From positions 207,954 to 271,953 of the forward strand of contig JAGFZV010000001.1 in assembly GCA_017889545.1 (NCBI GenBank): DNA of 64,000 nucleotides, read 5' to 3'. The translations under genes were made by a program, and so were the position numbers. Under the pieces are notes generated by a model. The model was given only the letters and a program-made list of their open reading frames with translations. It was not told the DNA's origin and ran no database searches. Below are positions 44,647 to 53,415 of the stretch, piece after piece (the stretch's first letter is position 1; every line of letters starts with the position of its first letter). This DNA is from Bacillota bacterium (lineage in GTDB: Bacteria; Bacillota; Negativicutes; CTSoil-072).

Positions 44647-45225
44647 CTATTGACTGTGGAGTTTCTGTAATAACCAGGCCATATTCTGTCCTAAATTTTT
44701 CATATTCCCGATGCCTTCTTCATCCTTCTGCACCTCGCCGATATTCCGGCCGTACACCATATTCCAATACGTCGATCCGACAAGAAACATTTCCTTGCTG
44801 TGCAAAAAATGGTTCAGCGTATCAAAAGCGCTGATCGCGCCGCCACGCCGCGCAGCGACTACTGCCGCTCCCGCTTTATAGCGCAGCAGCCCCCGATTGG
44901 CTGCCAACACCATGCTGGCCCGGTCAATGAAGGCTTTCATTTGCGAGGTTACGCCGGCGGAATAAACCGGCGAGCCGAGAAGTATCCCATCCGCGGCAAT
45001 CATTTGCGCCAGGCAGGCATTGAATGGATCGTCGGTTATGATACACTGCTTGTCTTTTTTCTCCACACAGGCGTAACAGGCCGTACAGCCGCGTATGTTT
45101 TGCCCGGAAAGTTGGATTAACTCTGTTTCGATACCCTGCCGGTTCAATTCTTGAAATACAGTTTGGATGAGTATCGCTGTGTTGCCGTCTTTACGCGGAC
45201 TGCCATTAATGCCGATGACCTTCAC
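44647..45225 (-). CDS. Flavodoxin-fold NADPH-dependent FMN reductase
   Basis: 192 aa. The FMN phosphate loop is in GINGSPRKDGNTAIL; GSPVYSAGVTSQMKAFIDR is the flavin-binding strand. A Cys pattern GCTACYACVEKKDKQCIITDD is typical of iron-sulfur flavoproteins and related reductases in anaerobes, and may hold a cluster. Role: electron transfer or reduction of small electrophiles. Starts at GTG 45223-45225. Divergent from a nitroreductase across a long palindrome, which suggests shared regulation. Confidence 0.85.
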   Translation of the reverse strand: MKVIGINGSPRKDGNTAILIQTVFQELNRQGIETELIQLSGQNIRGCTACYACVEKKDKQCIITDDPFNACLAQMIAADGILLGSPVYSAGVTSQMKAFIDRASMVLAANRGLLRYKAGAAVVAARRGGAISAFDTLNHFLHSKEMFLVGSTYWNMVYGRNIGEVQKDEEGIGNMKNLGQNMAWLLQKLHSQ

Positions 45226-45245
45226 GCTCCATCATTGCCCCCTTC

Positions 45246-45281
45246 TATGGCCAATATATATGTATCTATATATTGGCCATA
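45246..45281. promoter_or_regulatory. Long perfect palindrome between divergent flavoenzyme genes
   Basis: TATGGCCAATATATA and its exact complement flank TGTATC (15-bp arms, 6-nt centre). No T-run, and the genes diverge, so it is more likely an operator than a terminator. Confidence 0.65.
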
Positions 45282-45396
45282 AGAACAGCAAATCCTTTAA
45301 TACAGGCGGCCGTCTCTTTTTTCAGTGCAGGATTGTTCCGCCTTTGATGAGAATATACTTTAGGATAAACAAATTTTTACTAAAGGGAGGAAAATT

Positions 45397-45966
45397 ATGT
45401 TAATTGACTTGGTAAAGAAAAACCGGAGCTATCGTCGTTTCTTTGAAAATGAACTCATCAGCAGGGAGACCTTGCTTACACTGATCGAATTGGCCAGATT
45501 GAGTCCTTCCGGAGCGAACCGTCAGCCTTTGAAATACTATGTGTCCTATGAGAAAGAGCAAAATGAAAAAATCTTTCCTTCCCTGGCCTGGGCCGGTTAT
45601 CTGAAAGACTGGCAAGGTCCGGAGGCCGGCGAACGCCCAACCGGGTATATTGTGATTGTGCAGGATGAAAATTACAAAATGACGAATCCGGCCGATACCG
45701 GCATCGCCGCACAGACGATCTTACTAGGAGCAGTAGAAGCCGGTCTGGGCGGCTGCATGATTGCCAGCATTCAAAAAACAATGCTCCGCGCAGCATTGAA
45801 TATTCCTGAAACCCAGGATATCCTATTAGTACTCGCATTGGGCAAACCCAAAGAAACCGTCGTTATCGACACAATGACACCTGACGGCGATGTCAAGTAC
45901 TGGCGTGATGAAAACCAGGTGCACCATGTCCCCAAACGCAGCCTGACAGAAATCATTCTGAACTAG
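45397..45966 (+). CDS. Nitroreductase-family protein
   Basis: 189 aa. FMN-binding nitroreductase fold: NRSYRRFFENELISRETLLTLIELARLSPSGANRQPLKYYV at the N-terminus, then GIAAQTILLGAVEAGLGGCMIAS and a glycine/Lys motif ALGKPKETVVID. Family members reduce nitro groups, quinones or flavins with NAD(P)H. GGGAGG precedes the ATG. Paired with a divergent FMN reductase. Confidence 0.9.
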   Translation: MLIDLVKKNRSYRRFFENELISRETLLTLIELARLSPSGANRQPLKYYVSYEKEQNEKIFPSLAWAGYLKDWQGPEAGERPTGYIVIVQDENYKMTNPADTGIAAQTILLGAVEAGLGGCMIASIQKTMLRAALNIPETQDILLVLALGKPKETVVIDTMTPDGDVKYWRDENQVHHVPKRSLTEIILN

Positions 45967-45967
45967 G

Positions 45968-46023
45968 GGACCAAAAAGAAAGGGCCAATTCTCCTGCAGG
46001 GAATGGCCCTTTCTTTTTGGTCC
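45968..46023. terminator. Bidirectional terminator between nitroreductase and fdhA
   Basis: Long near-perfect stem (GGACCAAAAAGAAAGGGCCA with its complement) around a short loop, with A and T tracts on both sides. Confidence 0.93.
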
Positions 46024-46027
46024 TTTT

Positions 46028-48721
46028 CTAATTCTTTTCCGTGGTTCGCTTGTGCACCTGCACCGCACAAACTTTATATTCGTACGTTTTCGTTACTTTG
46101 TCATAGGCGCCATTGGTCACTTCATTCGTGGGACAATCCGGATAATGAAAGGACAGCCATACCATACCGGGCAGTACGCGATCGGTAACCCAGGCTTGGG
46201 CGGCAACAACACTCCGGCGGGATTTCACTTCCAGCCAATCGCCATCTCTGATCTCTAATTGACAGGCATCGGCCGGGTGAACCATCACTTTCTCTGCCGG
46301 CCGGAATTCCGTTAACCAGCGTGATCGGCCCACAGTAGTCATGTTGTAATGATAGAGAATTCGTCCCGTCGACAACAAATACGGATAATCCGCATCCGGT
46401 TCTTCGTCCGGCGGCTGATGCTCGACCGCATGAAATTTACCAAAACCACAAGTAAAGCGTCCATTTTCATGTAAAAACTGCGTTCCCGGATGATCTTTAT
46501 ACGGTACCGGCCATTGCAGGCCTTTTTCTTCCAACCGTTCGTAAGTGACGCCGGCATAGATCGGCGCCAAGGAAGCCATTTCCGCCATAATTTCAGAAGG
46601 GTGTTCATAGTGCATGGAATAACCCAGCCGGTTGGAAAGTTCAATGATGATCTCGCTGTCCGGACGGCTCTGCCCGATCGGGTCAATCGCCTTGCGCACC
46701 CGCTGAATGCGGCGCTCCGTATTGGCAAAGCAGCCATCTTTTTCCGCAAAACCGGCCGCCGGCAATACGACATCCGCCAATTTTGCCGTCTCTGTCAAAA
46801 ATAGGTTCTGGACTACCAGAAACTCCAGAGTTTCCAGCCCTTTGCGCACGTGAAGGGCATTGGCGTCAGATAAAACAGGGTCTTCACCCATGATATACAT
46901 GCATTTAACTTGTCCGGCAACGGCAGCGTCAAACATATCCGGCAAAGTATGGCCTGGATTATTTGAAAGCACTGCTCCCCAAGCTTTGGAAAACTTTGCC
47001 TGCGCCAACGGGTCATCCGTTTTTTGATACCCGGGAAAATAGTTCGGCAGCGCTCCGGCATCGCAAGCGCCCTGGACATTGTTCTGGCCCCGCAGAGGAT
47101 TGACCCCGGTATACGGCCGGCCCAAATGCCCTGTAAGCAGGGCAAGGTTCGCCACACTTAACACATTATCGGTGCCGCAAATATGTTCCGTAATGCCAAG
47201 AGTATAGTAAATTCCCGCCCGGTCCGTTTGCGCATAGAGGCGAGCGGCAGCCAGCAGTTTTTGCGCCGGCACGCCGGTAATCGCCTCCACCCGGTCGGGG
47301 GTGTAGGCTGCTACTGTTTTGGCAAATTCGTCAAAGCCCTGGGTACATTCATGAATAAAATCATCCTTCTGCCAGCCATGCTGCAAAATCAAATGCATGA
47401 TGCCATTCAGCAGGGCGATATCGGTTCCCGGCCGCAGCTGCAGCCAGATATCCGCCTGTTCGGCCAGTTCTGTGCGGCGAGGGTCGACAACGATCAGCGA
47501 AGCGCCTCTTGCCAGCGCTTGGCGCATTTTAGCGCCAATGACGGGGTGCGCTTCGGGCGGATTGGCGCCGATCACGAAGAGCAAATCATTGAAGGGAATT
47601 TCGTTGATGGAGTTGGTCATCGCTCCAGACCCCAATGCAGCGGCCAGACCGGCCACGGTGGGGCTGTGTCAGGTACGGGCGCAATGATCGATATGGTTCG
47701 TACCGATCACCGCGCGCATCAGTTTTTGGATCAGATAGTTTTCTTCGATCGTACAGCGGGCCGAGCTGAGAGCCGCAATGGAATCACTGCCATAAGTGCT
47801 TTTATAGTGGGAAAATTTCTCTGCCGTCAAAGACAACGCTTCCTCCCAGGATGCTTCGACAAACTGTCCGTTCTTCTTAATCAACGGCGTTTTCAGCCGT
47901 TCCGGACTGTGAATATAATCCGTGCCAAAACGGCCTTTGACACAGGTCAGGCGTCCATTGACCGGCGCCGTCAAATTCGAAGTGACGCCAATCACTTCGT
48001 TGTCCTTTACGTTGAGATCAAAGTTGCAGCCTACGCCGCAGAACGGACAGGTAGTTTTCACCTTGCGTTCCGCCAGCCCCATGTCCCGCATTGGTTTTTC
48101 CGTCAAGGCAGCCGTGGGACAAGCAGATACGCACGTACCGCAAAAAACACAGTTTGTTTCTGTTAACGGCTCATCAAACGCAGTCGTTACTTTTGACTGA
48201 AAGCCCCGCTGCGTCATTTCCAACACGTTGCAGCATTGAATTTCGCGAGTTACCCGGACACAGCGGCCGCAAAGGATGCATTTGTCCGGATCCCTCACCA
48301 CGAAAGGATTGCCAGTATCGCTCTTCGCCTGCCGCTTCTCGCCTTGCCAGGGAATGCTGTCTATGCCAAACTGCGCCGCCAAACTCTGCAATTCGCAGTT
48401 CATGTTCCGCTGACAACTCAGACATTCCTGCGGATGATTGGCCAACAGCAGTTCCAGGTTCACTTTGCGGGCTTCCCTGATGGCCGCATTGCAAGTAATG
48501 ACCTCCATGCCGTTTGCAGCCGGATAGTTGCAGGATGCCACCAAACCGCGGGCGCCGGTTACTTCGACTAAACAAATCCGGCAAGCGCCTTCCGGGGTTA
48601 AATCGGCCAAGTGACAAAGAGTCGGTATGATGATGTGATTCTGGCGACAAACGTCTAAAATTGTGAGTCCTTCCTTCGCTTCGATGGACTTACCGTCAAT
48701 GGTCAGTTGGATTGACCCCAT
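46028..48721 (-). CDS. fdhA: Selenocysteine formate dehydrogenase catalytic subunit (UGA at 47669-47671 read as Sec351)
   Basis: 897 aa with one in-frame UGA decoded as selenocysteine. Domains in order: 2Fe-2S ferredoxin (PTLCHLADLTPEGACRICLVE), His-Cys cluster motif (HPQECLSCQRNMNCELQ), two 4Fe-4S motifs (CILCGRCVRVTREIQCC, CVFCGTCVSACPTAAL), MopB 4Fe-4S (CPFCGVGCNFD), then molybdopterin domains. Around the UGA the frame reads HCART-U-HSPTVAGLAA, the formate dehydrogenase active site. A SECIS-like hairpin follows. Length matches Moorella-type FdhA. It oxidises formate or reduces CO2 with Mo or W. ATG 48719-48721 is placed 7 nt after AGGAGG. Genes for diaphorase partners are not in the window. 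Confidence 0.95.
47630..47671 (-). other. UGA selenocysteine codon with bacterial SECIS hairpin
   Basis: On the minus strand UGA (47669-47671) is followed by CCCC (47660-47663) pairing with GGGG (47630-47633), an inner GGCC/GGCC stem and an apical GGUCU loop (47646-47650), the loop seen in E. coli fdhF. The loop lies 19 nt past the UGA, within the working range for SelB binding. Confidence 0.9.
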
Positions 48722-48843
48722 ATTCATTCCTCCTACCGCAAACGCTTCACAGTTACAGCAATTTATTATTGTTCTCTTTTCGCGCAGCTTCACGCTTCTT
48801 CCTGCACTGCCTTCAGTCTGTCTGAAATTTCCTCATGCCAAAA

Positions 48844-48889
48844 GGCCATGTGCTATTTTGCAGTGATATGCAAAATAAAGCACATGGCC
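48844..48889 (-). terminator. Terminator of the yedE-tusA operon
   Basis: GGCCATGTGCT-ATTTTGC arms pair around GATAT on the minus strand and run into TTTTGG; it separates the selenium-related genes from the fdhA promoter region. Confidence 0.8.
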
Positions 48890-48919
48890 CCATTTGATTC
48901 TTTGTTATTTTCCCAGCAA

Positions 48920-49126
48920 CTATTTATGAATAGTAATCGTATATTCGCCGTCATTAACGCTGCATTGCGCCTGAAGATTTCTTGCTTTGGCAAATTTGAG
49001 GATGTTTTCTTTCGCCACCGGTTCATCGACAGTGACTTGCACCTCTGCAGCATTTTCAAGCGCATTTTTCGTTTGAATCAATGGAATGGGGCAGCTTAAC
49101 CCTCGAAGATCAAGTGTTTTCAGCAA
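48920..49126 (-). CDS. TusA/SirA-like sulfurtransferase, probable selenium metabolism
   Basis: 68 aa starting at TTG 49124-49126 behind GGAGGG; no ATG starts this domain. It shows the TusA hallmark LDLRGLSCPIPLIQTKNAL with the persulfide/perselenide Cys in CPIP. It lies 2 nt after the yedE stop. YedF proteins pair a TusA domain with a second domain; only the TusA part is present. In the selenium context it may carry sulfur or selenium for selenophosphate or for molybdopterin sulfuration of FdhA (inference). Confidence 0.85.
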   Translation of the reverse strand: MLKTLDLRGLSCPIPLIQTKNALENAAEVQVTVDEPVAKENILKFAKARNLQAQCSVNDGEYTITIHK

Positions 49127-49128
49127 TG

Positions 49129-50199
49129 TTATCCCTCCGTTCGCAAACTGACTTTTTGCCGGAAGGCAACGCCAATCATTGCAGCAATCGCCAACCCTGC
49201 AACTACGGCGATCTGCCCATTCATCCCCACGCCGGATGCGCTGCCGGCAGCATTCAAACCATGAGAAATTCCCGCTCCGGCCAGCATGCCCAGAACACAG
49301 AACATAGCATCCGTATTTCCTTCCCCCGCCATGATCAGTTGACGCAGCGGACAGCCGCCAGACAAGGTCGCCGCAAGACCGACCAGAAATAACCCCATAA
49401 AATTCCACAAATGCATGCTGTGCGCCAATGGCTGCTCGGCAAAACCCAGCTTGAAAAAGCCAAAATATTGATTGCCGATGAACGCCGCCAAAAAGATCAC
49501 TCCGTAAATCTTCAGCAGGTAAGTATCACTCACCAATATGAAATCACGCAATCCGCCGCTCAGGCACATGCGGGTTTTCCATGCCAGCGCGCCGCCCAGC
49601 AAACCAAGAATTAAACTGACCAACAGAGGCGCATGCATTGCGCCCGGTCCTTTGGCGCTGAAATTGAGAAATCCGGCCTGCATCACCACGCCCGCCAATA
49701 ATACAAACGCAGCCGCGGCGGCCAAATAGCCTACGCCATTGCCCGCTCCGGAATAAACCTGCGATCGTCCCAAGTTATAGCCATTGCGCAAAAAACCAAT
49801 TCCGGCAAGAATCCCACCGGCAAATCCCGCCAAACCAACAAGGCCGTTCAAATCACCGCCGGCCAATCGTAAAATCCCCCGCAGCGGACAACCCAGGAAT
49901 ACCAGCGCACCGATGATCATCAAGGCCCCCAAAACAAAGCGGACCGCCGGCTGCGCACCGCCTCGGGGCCGGAATTCACCGCTGGTTTTTGCCAGGATGA
50001 ACGATCCCAGCACAAATCCCAGGATTTCCGGCCGGACATATTGCAGCGTTGCTACTCGATGAATACCCAGCGCCCCCGCGATGTCCCGCAAATGGCAGGC
50101 CGCACAAAAGCCGTAGTTTCCCGGATTGCCGGCTTTCACCAGCAACACGGCCCCCAGGCCGAAGACAATTCCGGTAATGATAATGAAAACCCACTGCAT
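49129..50199 (-). CDS. yedE: YedE/YeeE-family selenium metabolism membrane protein
   Basis: 356 aa from ATG 50197-50199, about ten membrane helices. Two halves each carry a Cys motif (GCPLRGILRLAGGD and GCPLRQLIMAGEG), and the first helix region has NYGFCAACHLRD. YeeE/YedE channels import thiosulfate, and the YedE/FdhT group co-occurs with selenium use. Adjacent Sec-containing fdhA, a TusA-like protein and a LysR regulator agree. An ATG 12 nt upstream directly abuts its GGGAG site and is less likely. Transport of a selenium or sulfur compound is inferred. Confidence 0.88.
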   Translation of the reverse strand: MQWVFIIITGIVFGLGAVLLVKAGNPGNYGFCAACHLRDIAGALGIHRVATLQYVRPEILGFVLGSFILAKTSGEFRPRGGAQPAVRFVLGALMIIGALVFLGCPLRGILRLAGGDLNGLVGLAGFAGGILAGIGFLRNGYNLGRSQVYSGAGNGVGYLAAAAAFVLLAGVVMQAGFLNFSAKGPGAMHAPLLVSLILGLLGGALAWKTRMCLSGGLRDFILVSDTYLLKIYGVIFLAAFIGNQYFGFFKLGFAEQPLAHSMHLWNFMGLFLVGLAATLSGGCPLRQLIMAGEGNTDAMFCVLGMLAGAGISHGLNAAGSASGVGMNGQIAVVAGLAIAAMIGVAFRQKVSLRTEG

Positions 50200-50235
50200 A
50201 GAACGAACCATCTCCCAATCTTATAGAATGTATCA

Positions 50236-50254
50236 ATATATCATTAAGATATAT
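50236..50254. promoter_or_regulatory. Dyad in the yedE-lysR intergenic region, candidate LysR operator
   Basis: ATATATC and GATATAT flank 5 nt; the dyad contains the T-N11-A pattern of LysR operators and sits between the divergent genes. Confidence 0.5.
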
Positions 50255-50348
50255 TCTATATATACTTTGGGATTCCTTTTCGAGGCTCTTGTGCAAAGGA
50301 CATTTTTTTCCCATGGCGAATACACATTAGAAAATGAGGTGATTTGGC

Positions 50349-51269
50349 ATGTCCCAATGGCAATTATTATCTGTATTCAATGCAGTCGTTGAAGAAGGCA
50401 GTTTCAGCGGCGCCGCCAAACGGCTTGAACTTACCCAGCCAACAGTTTCCTTTCACATTGATAATCTGGAAAAATCATTTAACTGCCCCTTGTTTCACAG
50501 AACCGCCCGTGGAGTCACATTGACGGTCTACGGTGAAGCGTTATTCGCGCACACACACAAAATCAATCTGCAGTTGGAGATGGCCTACCAACAAATTCAG
50601 CACATGCGATTAGGGCAAGCAGGCGAAATCCATATCGGCGCAAGCACCATACCGGCCGAGTACATCCTTCCCAGTTTCGTCGCCGAATTTCTGCGGGACC
50701 GGCCTGGACTGCAGATTTCCCTGCACACGGGCAACAGCGAAACGATCCTGACCGGTTTCAGCGCCGGCGAATTCCCCATCGCCATCGTAGGCGTGCCTCC
50801 TGAAAACGCCCCTGCCGCTTTACGGTTATGGTCTGATGAAATGGTGCTGATTTCCCATCCGGACACCGCCGCCGTGCTAGGCGAACGCCCGGAATTTGAC
50901 GTTATTTTTTCGCATCCCTTCGTTTCCCGCCCGGCCTCTTCGGGCTCTCTGCGCACAGTGCACAACGCATTGAAAGAACACGGCATTTCGCCCGAACGGA
51001 TGCGAGTTGTCTTTCATGTGAATGGCAATGAAGCCATTAAGTCTGCCGTGTTGAAAAAAATAGGCTTAGGGTTTATTTCCAAATGGGCCGTTCAGAGTGA
51101 ACTGGATACGGGCCGGCTGGCAATCATCCCTACGCCCGGATTTGCAATTACCCGCCAGTTTTATGCAATCTGCCAAGCTCCCCCATTACTAAGTTGTTTC
51201 CAGGCATTTTGGGATTTTCTTGCCAAGCAAGCCACTCGATTAGAAAACCCGGCTTGCGCCGAGCTTTAA
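50349..51269 (+). CDS. LysR-family regulator associated with selenium metabolism
   Basis: 306 aa. N-terminal winged HTH (QLLSVFNAVVEEGSFSGAAKRLELTQPTVSFHIDNLEKSFNCPLFHRT) and a LysR substrate-binding domain (GEIHIGASTIPAEYILPSFVAEF, VFHVNGNEAIKSAVLKKIGLGFIS), CysB/Cbl-like in outline. Divergent from yedE, so it probably controls yedE-tusA and perhaps fdhA in response to a sulfur or selenium compound (inference). ATG follows GAGGTGA. A bidirectional terminator lies 70 nt downstream. Confidence 0.88.
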   Translation: MSQWQLLSVFNAVVEEGSFSGAAKRLELTQPTVSFHIDNLEKSFNCPLFHRTARGVTLTVYGEALFAHTHKINLQLEMAYQQIQHMRLGQAGEIHIGASTIPAEYILPSFVAEFLRDRPGLQISLHTGNSETILTGFSAGEFPIAIVGVPPENAPAALRLWSDEMVLISHPDTAAVLGERPEFDVIFSHPFVSRPASSGSLRTVHNALKEHGISPERMRVVFHVNGNEAIKSAVLKKIGLGFISKWAVQSELDTGRLAIIPTPGFAITRQFYAICQAPPLLSCFQAFWDFLAKQATRLENPACAEL

Positions 51270-51312
51270 AAGCGACGGCGTAAACCGCTGGTTGCACTTA
51301 TGTCCATCAGAC

Positions 51313-51342
51313 AAAATTTATACTTTCTGGTGGACGAAAAAA
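51313..51342. repeat. Direct repeat copy 1 (downstream of cheW)
   Basis: Twenty bases starting AAAATTTATACTTTCTGGTG are identical to 53012-53031; the next ten match except two. The copy lies between converging lysR and cheW, within a hairpin (GTCCA-CAGA arms) next to the terminator. Confidence 0.85.
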
Positions 51343-51388
51343 AGGCAACCCAGGCGCAATAAAATGCATGCTGAGGTTGCCTTTTTTT
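51337..51388. terminator. Bidirectional terminator between lysR and cheW
   Basis: AAAAAAAGGCAACC and GGTTGCCTTTTTTT flank a 22-nt loop; both strands have a U-run. Confidence 0.88.
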
Positions 51389-51409
51389 GAATGAAACCGA
51401 AAGAACGAA

Positions 51410-51865
51410 CTACCCGGCCGTTGCCATGAGAGGCAGCTCTTCTACGGCCAAAAGCTTTTCCGGATCTAAAATAATGATCAATCGATCTTGGAGCTTGCCA
51501 ATCCCCTGAATATAATTGTCACTGGACCGGCTGACAAAAGCCGGCTGCGGTTGTATATCCTCATCATTCAACTTAACAATATCGGTTACCTCGTCCACAA
51601 TACAGCCCGAATTGGACTGGTTCACATTCAGCATGATCAACTTGCTTTCTTCCGCTAATTCTTCGTCAGGCAAGCCAAATTTGGCCCGCAGATTAAAAAT
51701 ATAATTGACTTGCCCCCGCAAATTGATCATCCCGGCAATCGTTTTCGCCACGCCAGGCATGGATTGTATTTTGAACTTCTTGGAACGCAAAATGCCGTTA
51801 ACCGCAGAAACATCAAGCCCGTATTCTTCCTCATTTAATGTGAAAACAACCAGTTGAATAGCCAC
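51410..51865 (-). CDS. cheW: CheW chemotaxis coupling protein
   Basis: 151 aa, a complete CheW domain: QLVVFTLNEEEYGLDVSAVNGILR, PGVAKTIAGMINLRGQVNYIFNLRAKFG and GCIVDEVTDIVKLNDEDIQP. CheW links chemoreceptors to CheA. It begins at GTG behind GGGGGAG and follows the receptor gene by 27 nt, so the pair is one transcript under the riboswitch upstream. No CheA lies in the window. Confidence 0.95.
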   Translation of the reverse strand: MAIQLVVFTLNEEEYGLDVSAVNGILRSKKFKIQSMPGVAKTIAGMINLRGQVNYIFNLRAKFGLPDEELAEESKLIMLNVNQSNSGCIVDEVTDIVKLNDEDIQPQPAFVSRSSDNYIQGIGKLQDRLIIILDPEKLLAVEELPLMATAG

Positions 51866-51892
51866 AAGGTTCTCCCCCTTTTACAATTACAA

Positions 51893-52966
51893 TTATAGTG
51901 CGTTTGCCAGCTCGCTTAATTGTTCCGTCAACCCTGTGATTTCTTCAACACTCGCTGTGATTTCCTGTATTGCGGCCGCCTGCTGCTCCACTGTCATCAT
52001 GGTTTCATTCCCCATGCCTACTGTTTTGTCGACAGAACTCTTAATGCTATCCGTAAGCTCTTTGATTTTGCCAACCGTTTGCTTTGAATCAGCGGAAAGG
52101 TTTCTGATTTCCTGCGCTACAACGCCAAATCCCAGTCCCGCTTCGCCGGCTCTGGCCGCTTCAATCGCTGCATTCAACCCCAACAGGCGGGTCTCATCCG
52201 CAATATCTTTGATAAAATCCATCACTTCGTTGATTTTTCCAGTTACCGTATTTACATTGCCTATTTCTGTATTGAGATTTGCCTGGTTGCTGCTCACAGT
52301 CATCGCAGAAGCCGCCAATTGTTCCATCGTCGCCGATATTTGGTGCAGACTATCATTGAGTATATTGCTGACAGCCTGTAATTTTCGTTGTTGATAGGCC
52401 ATCTTGGACATGTTGTTGGCAACAATAAACAACACATTGGCCGCTGATTCTATTCTTTCTTTAGATAACTTGCTCACTTCTTTTACTGCTTCTACATATC
52501 CGTCCGGATCAACGCCGATTTCACCGGCTATTCTGCGATACTTTGCCTCATCGGGAAGATCTGTCAGTACTTGCCCGCCCAAAATCGTCCCAATCAGCCG
52601 ACCTTCGATCATAATCGGTGCAGCAAAGTCAATCAGACCTGCATGGCATTCATAAACTACCGGCTTCCCGGTTCTGGCCGCCTCTTCTCCGCCCTTGCGA
52701 TGAGACTCGGCACACCGCTTATCTCCACATTCCGTTGAATGCGTATAATGCTCGCAAAAGCGGGTATAACTGCTCGGCTTGGTAACAGGGGTTCCGGAAA
52801 TATCTACTGTAACGCTGGCAAGGCCGACTCCTTTGGCAAAATCATCTTGAAACTGCTGCAAAAAATCAATATCAATAATATCCACTAATTTCAAATTACT
52901 TATGTCCATACCATGGGTCACAATCTTCTTATCTTGTTTGTTTTTTGCACCGTTATATTCAGCCAT
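51893..52966 (-). CDS. Soluble methyl-accepting chemotaxis protein with PocR sensor domain
   Basis: 357 aa with no membrane segment. Residues about 25-190 form a PocR domain ([29 protein letters not shown], then [37 protein letters not shown]) with a conserved Cys cluster. Residues 200-357 are a short signalling domain with the hairpin tip [38 protein letters not shown]. PocR domains in other proteins bind small diols or organic acids and can be redox-sensitive. The receptor is cytoplasmic and probably couples metabolite level to motility or to a non-motility CheA. ATG 52964-52966 follows AGAGGAG. Confidence 0.92.
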   Translation of the reverse strand: MAEYNGAKNKQDKKIVTHGMDISNLKLVDIIDIDFLQQFQDDFAKGVGLASVTVDISGTPVTKPSSYTRFCEHYTHSTECGDKRCAESHRKGGEEAARTGKPVVYECHAGLIDFAAPIMIEGRLIGTILGGQVLTDLPDEAKYRRIAGEIGVDPDGYVEAVKEVSKLSKERIESAANVLFIVANNMSKMAYQQRKLQAVSNILNDSLHQISATMEQLAASAMTVSSNQANLNTEIGNVNTVTGKINEVMDFIKDIADETRLLGLNAAIEAARAGEAGLGFGVVAQEIRNLSADSKQTVGKIKELTDSIKSSVDKTVGMGNETMMTVEQQAAAIQEITASVEEITGLTEQLSELANAL

Positions 52967-53011
52967 TATAAATTCTCCTCTTCGTTCTTTGTAATTGATA
53001 TTTTGGTGTAT

Positions 53012-53041
53012 AAAATTTATACTTTCTGGTGTACTAAAAAA
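53012..53041. repeat. Direct repeat copy 2 (leader of the PocR-MCP gene)
   Basis: Matches 51313-51342 in 28 of 30 positions. It lies between the riboswitch terminator and the receptor ATG and includes the GTATAAAATTTATAC near-palindrome. Confidence 0.85.
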
Positions 53042-53073
53042 GTATGATCGGGTAAAAAACAATCTTTACAGAA

Positions 53074-53100
53074 CAAAAAAAGTCAGACCTCTGCCTGACT
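53074..53100 (-). terminator. Riboswitch-controlled terminator
   Basis: AGTCAG/CTGACT stem with an 8-nt loop followed by TTTTTTT on the minus strand, directly below the c-di-GMP aptamer. Confidence 0.85.
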
Positions 53101-53114
53101 GCAAAATACATCGC

Positions 53115-53215
53115 GATCGCGAAGCAGCAACCTGGCAGTCATAGACATCTGCATATCCTTAGACCCACGGCTTTGCGTCTTTGTCTTTCGACAAATTTGC
53201 CCATGATATGATTTT
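53115..53215 (-). promoter_or_regulatory. c-di-GMP-I (GEMM-I) riboswitch
   Basis: The minus strand shows the family landmarks in order: GGGCAAA, the GAAA-tetraloop hairpin TTTGTC-GAAA-GACAAA, the invariant GACGCAAAGCC, GGGTCTAAGG (tetraloop receptor side) and ACTGCCAGGTTGC. It lies about 150 nt upstream of the receptor ATG with a terminator between. The rest of the 53216-53415 gap shows no gene. Confidence 0.9.
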
Positions 53216-53415
53216 ATGCCTGGCGTACTACCGTTTTCCTCCTTCCATTCTTCCTCTTCCTAATTTTCCCCTCATCTCGCATTTGCAAATAATTGGTAAT
53301 TAAACTTTGGTAATAATTCCAAACTATTAATGGTTTGAATTTGGTAATAATTATTCGTCGTTTGAATATAAATTCCTGCTATTTTCGAGCGCAAGTAAAA
53401 ATAAAGCCTGCAAGT

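Noticed and set aside
47656..47671. Frameshift or nonsense mutation splitting fdhA
   Set aside because: The frame is unchanged across the UGA, the active-site context fits Sec, and a SECIS-like hairpin follows; decoding as selenocysteine explains it better.
47183..48166. 327-codon plus-strand open frame
   Set aside because: Antisense to fdhA across the Sec codon; no recognisable domain.
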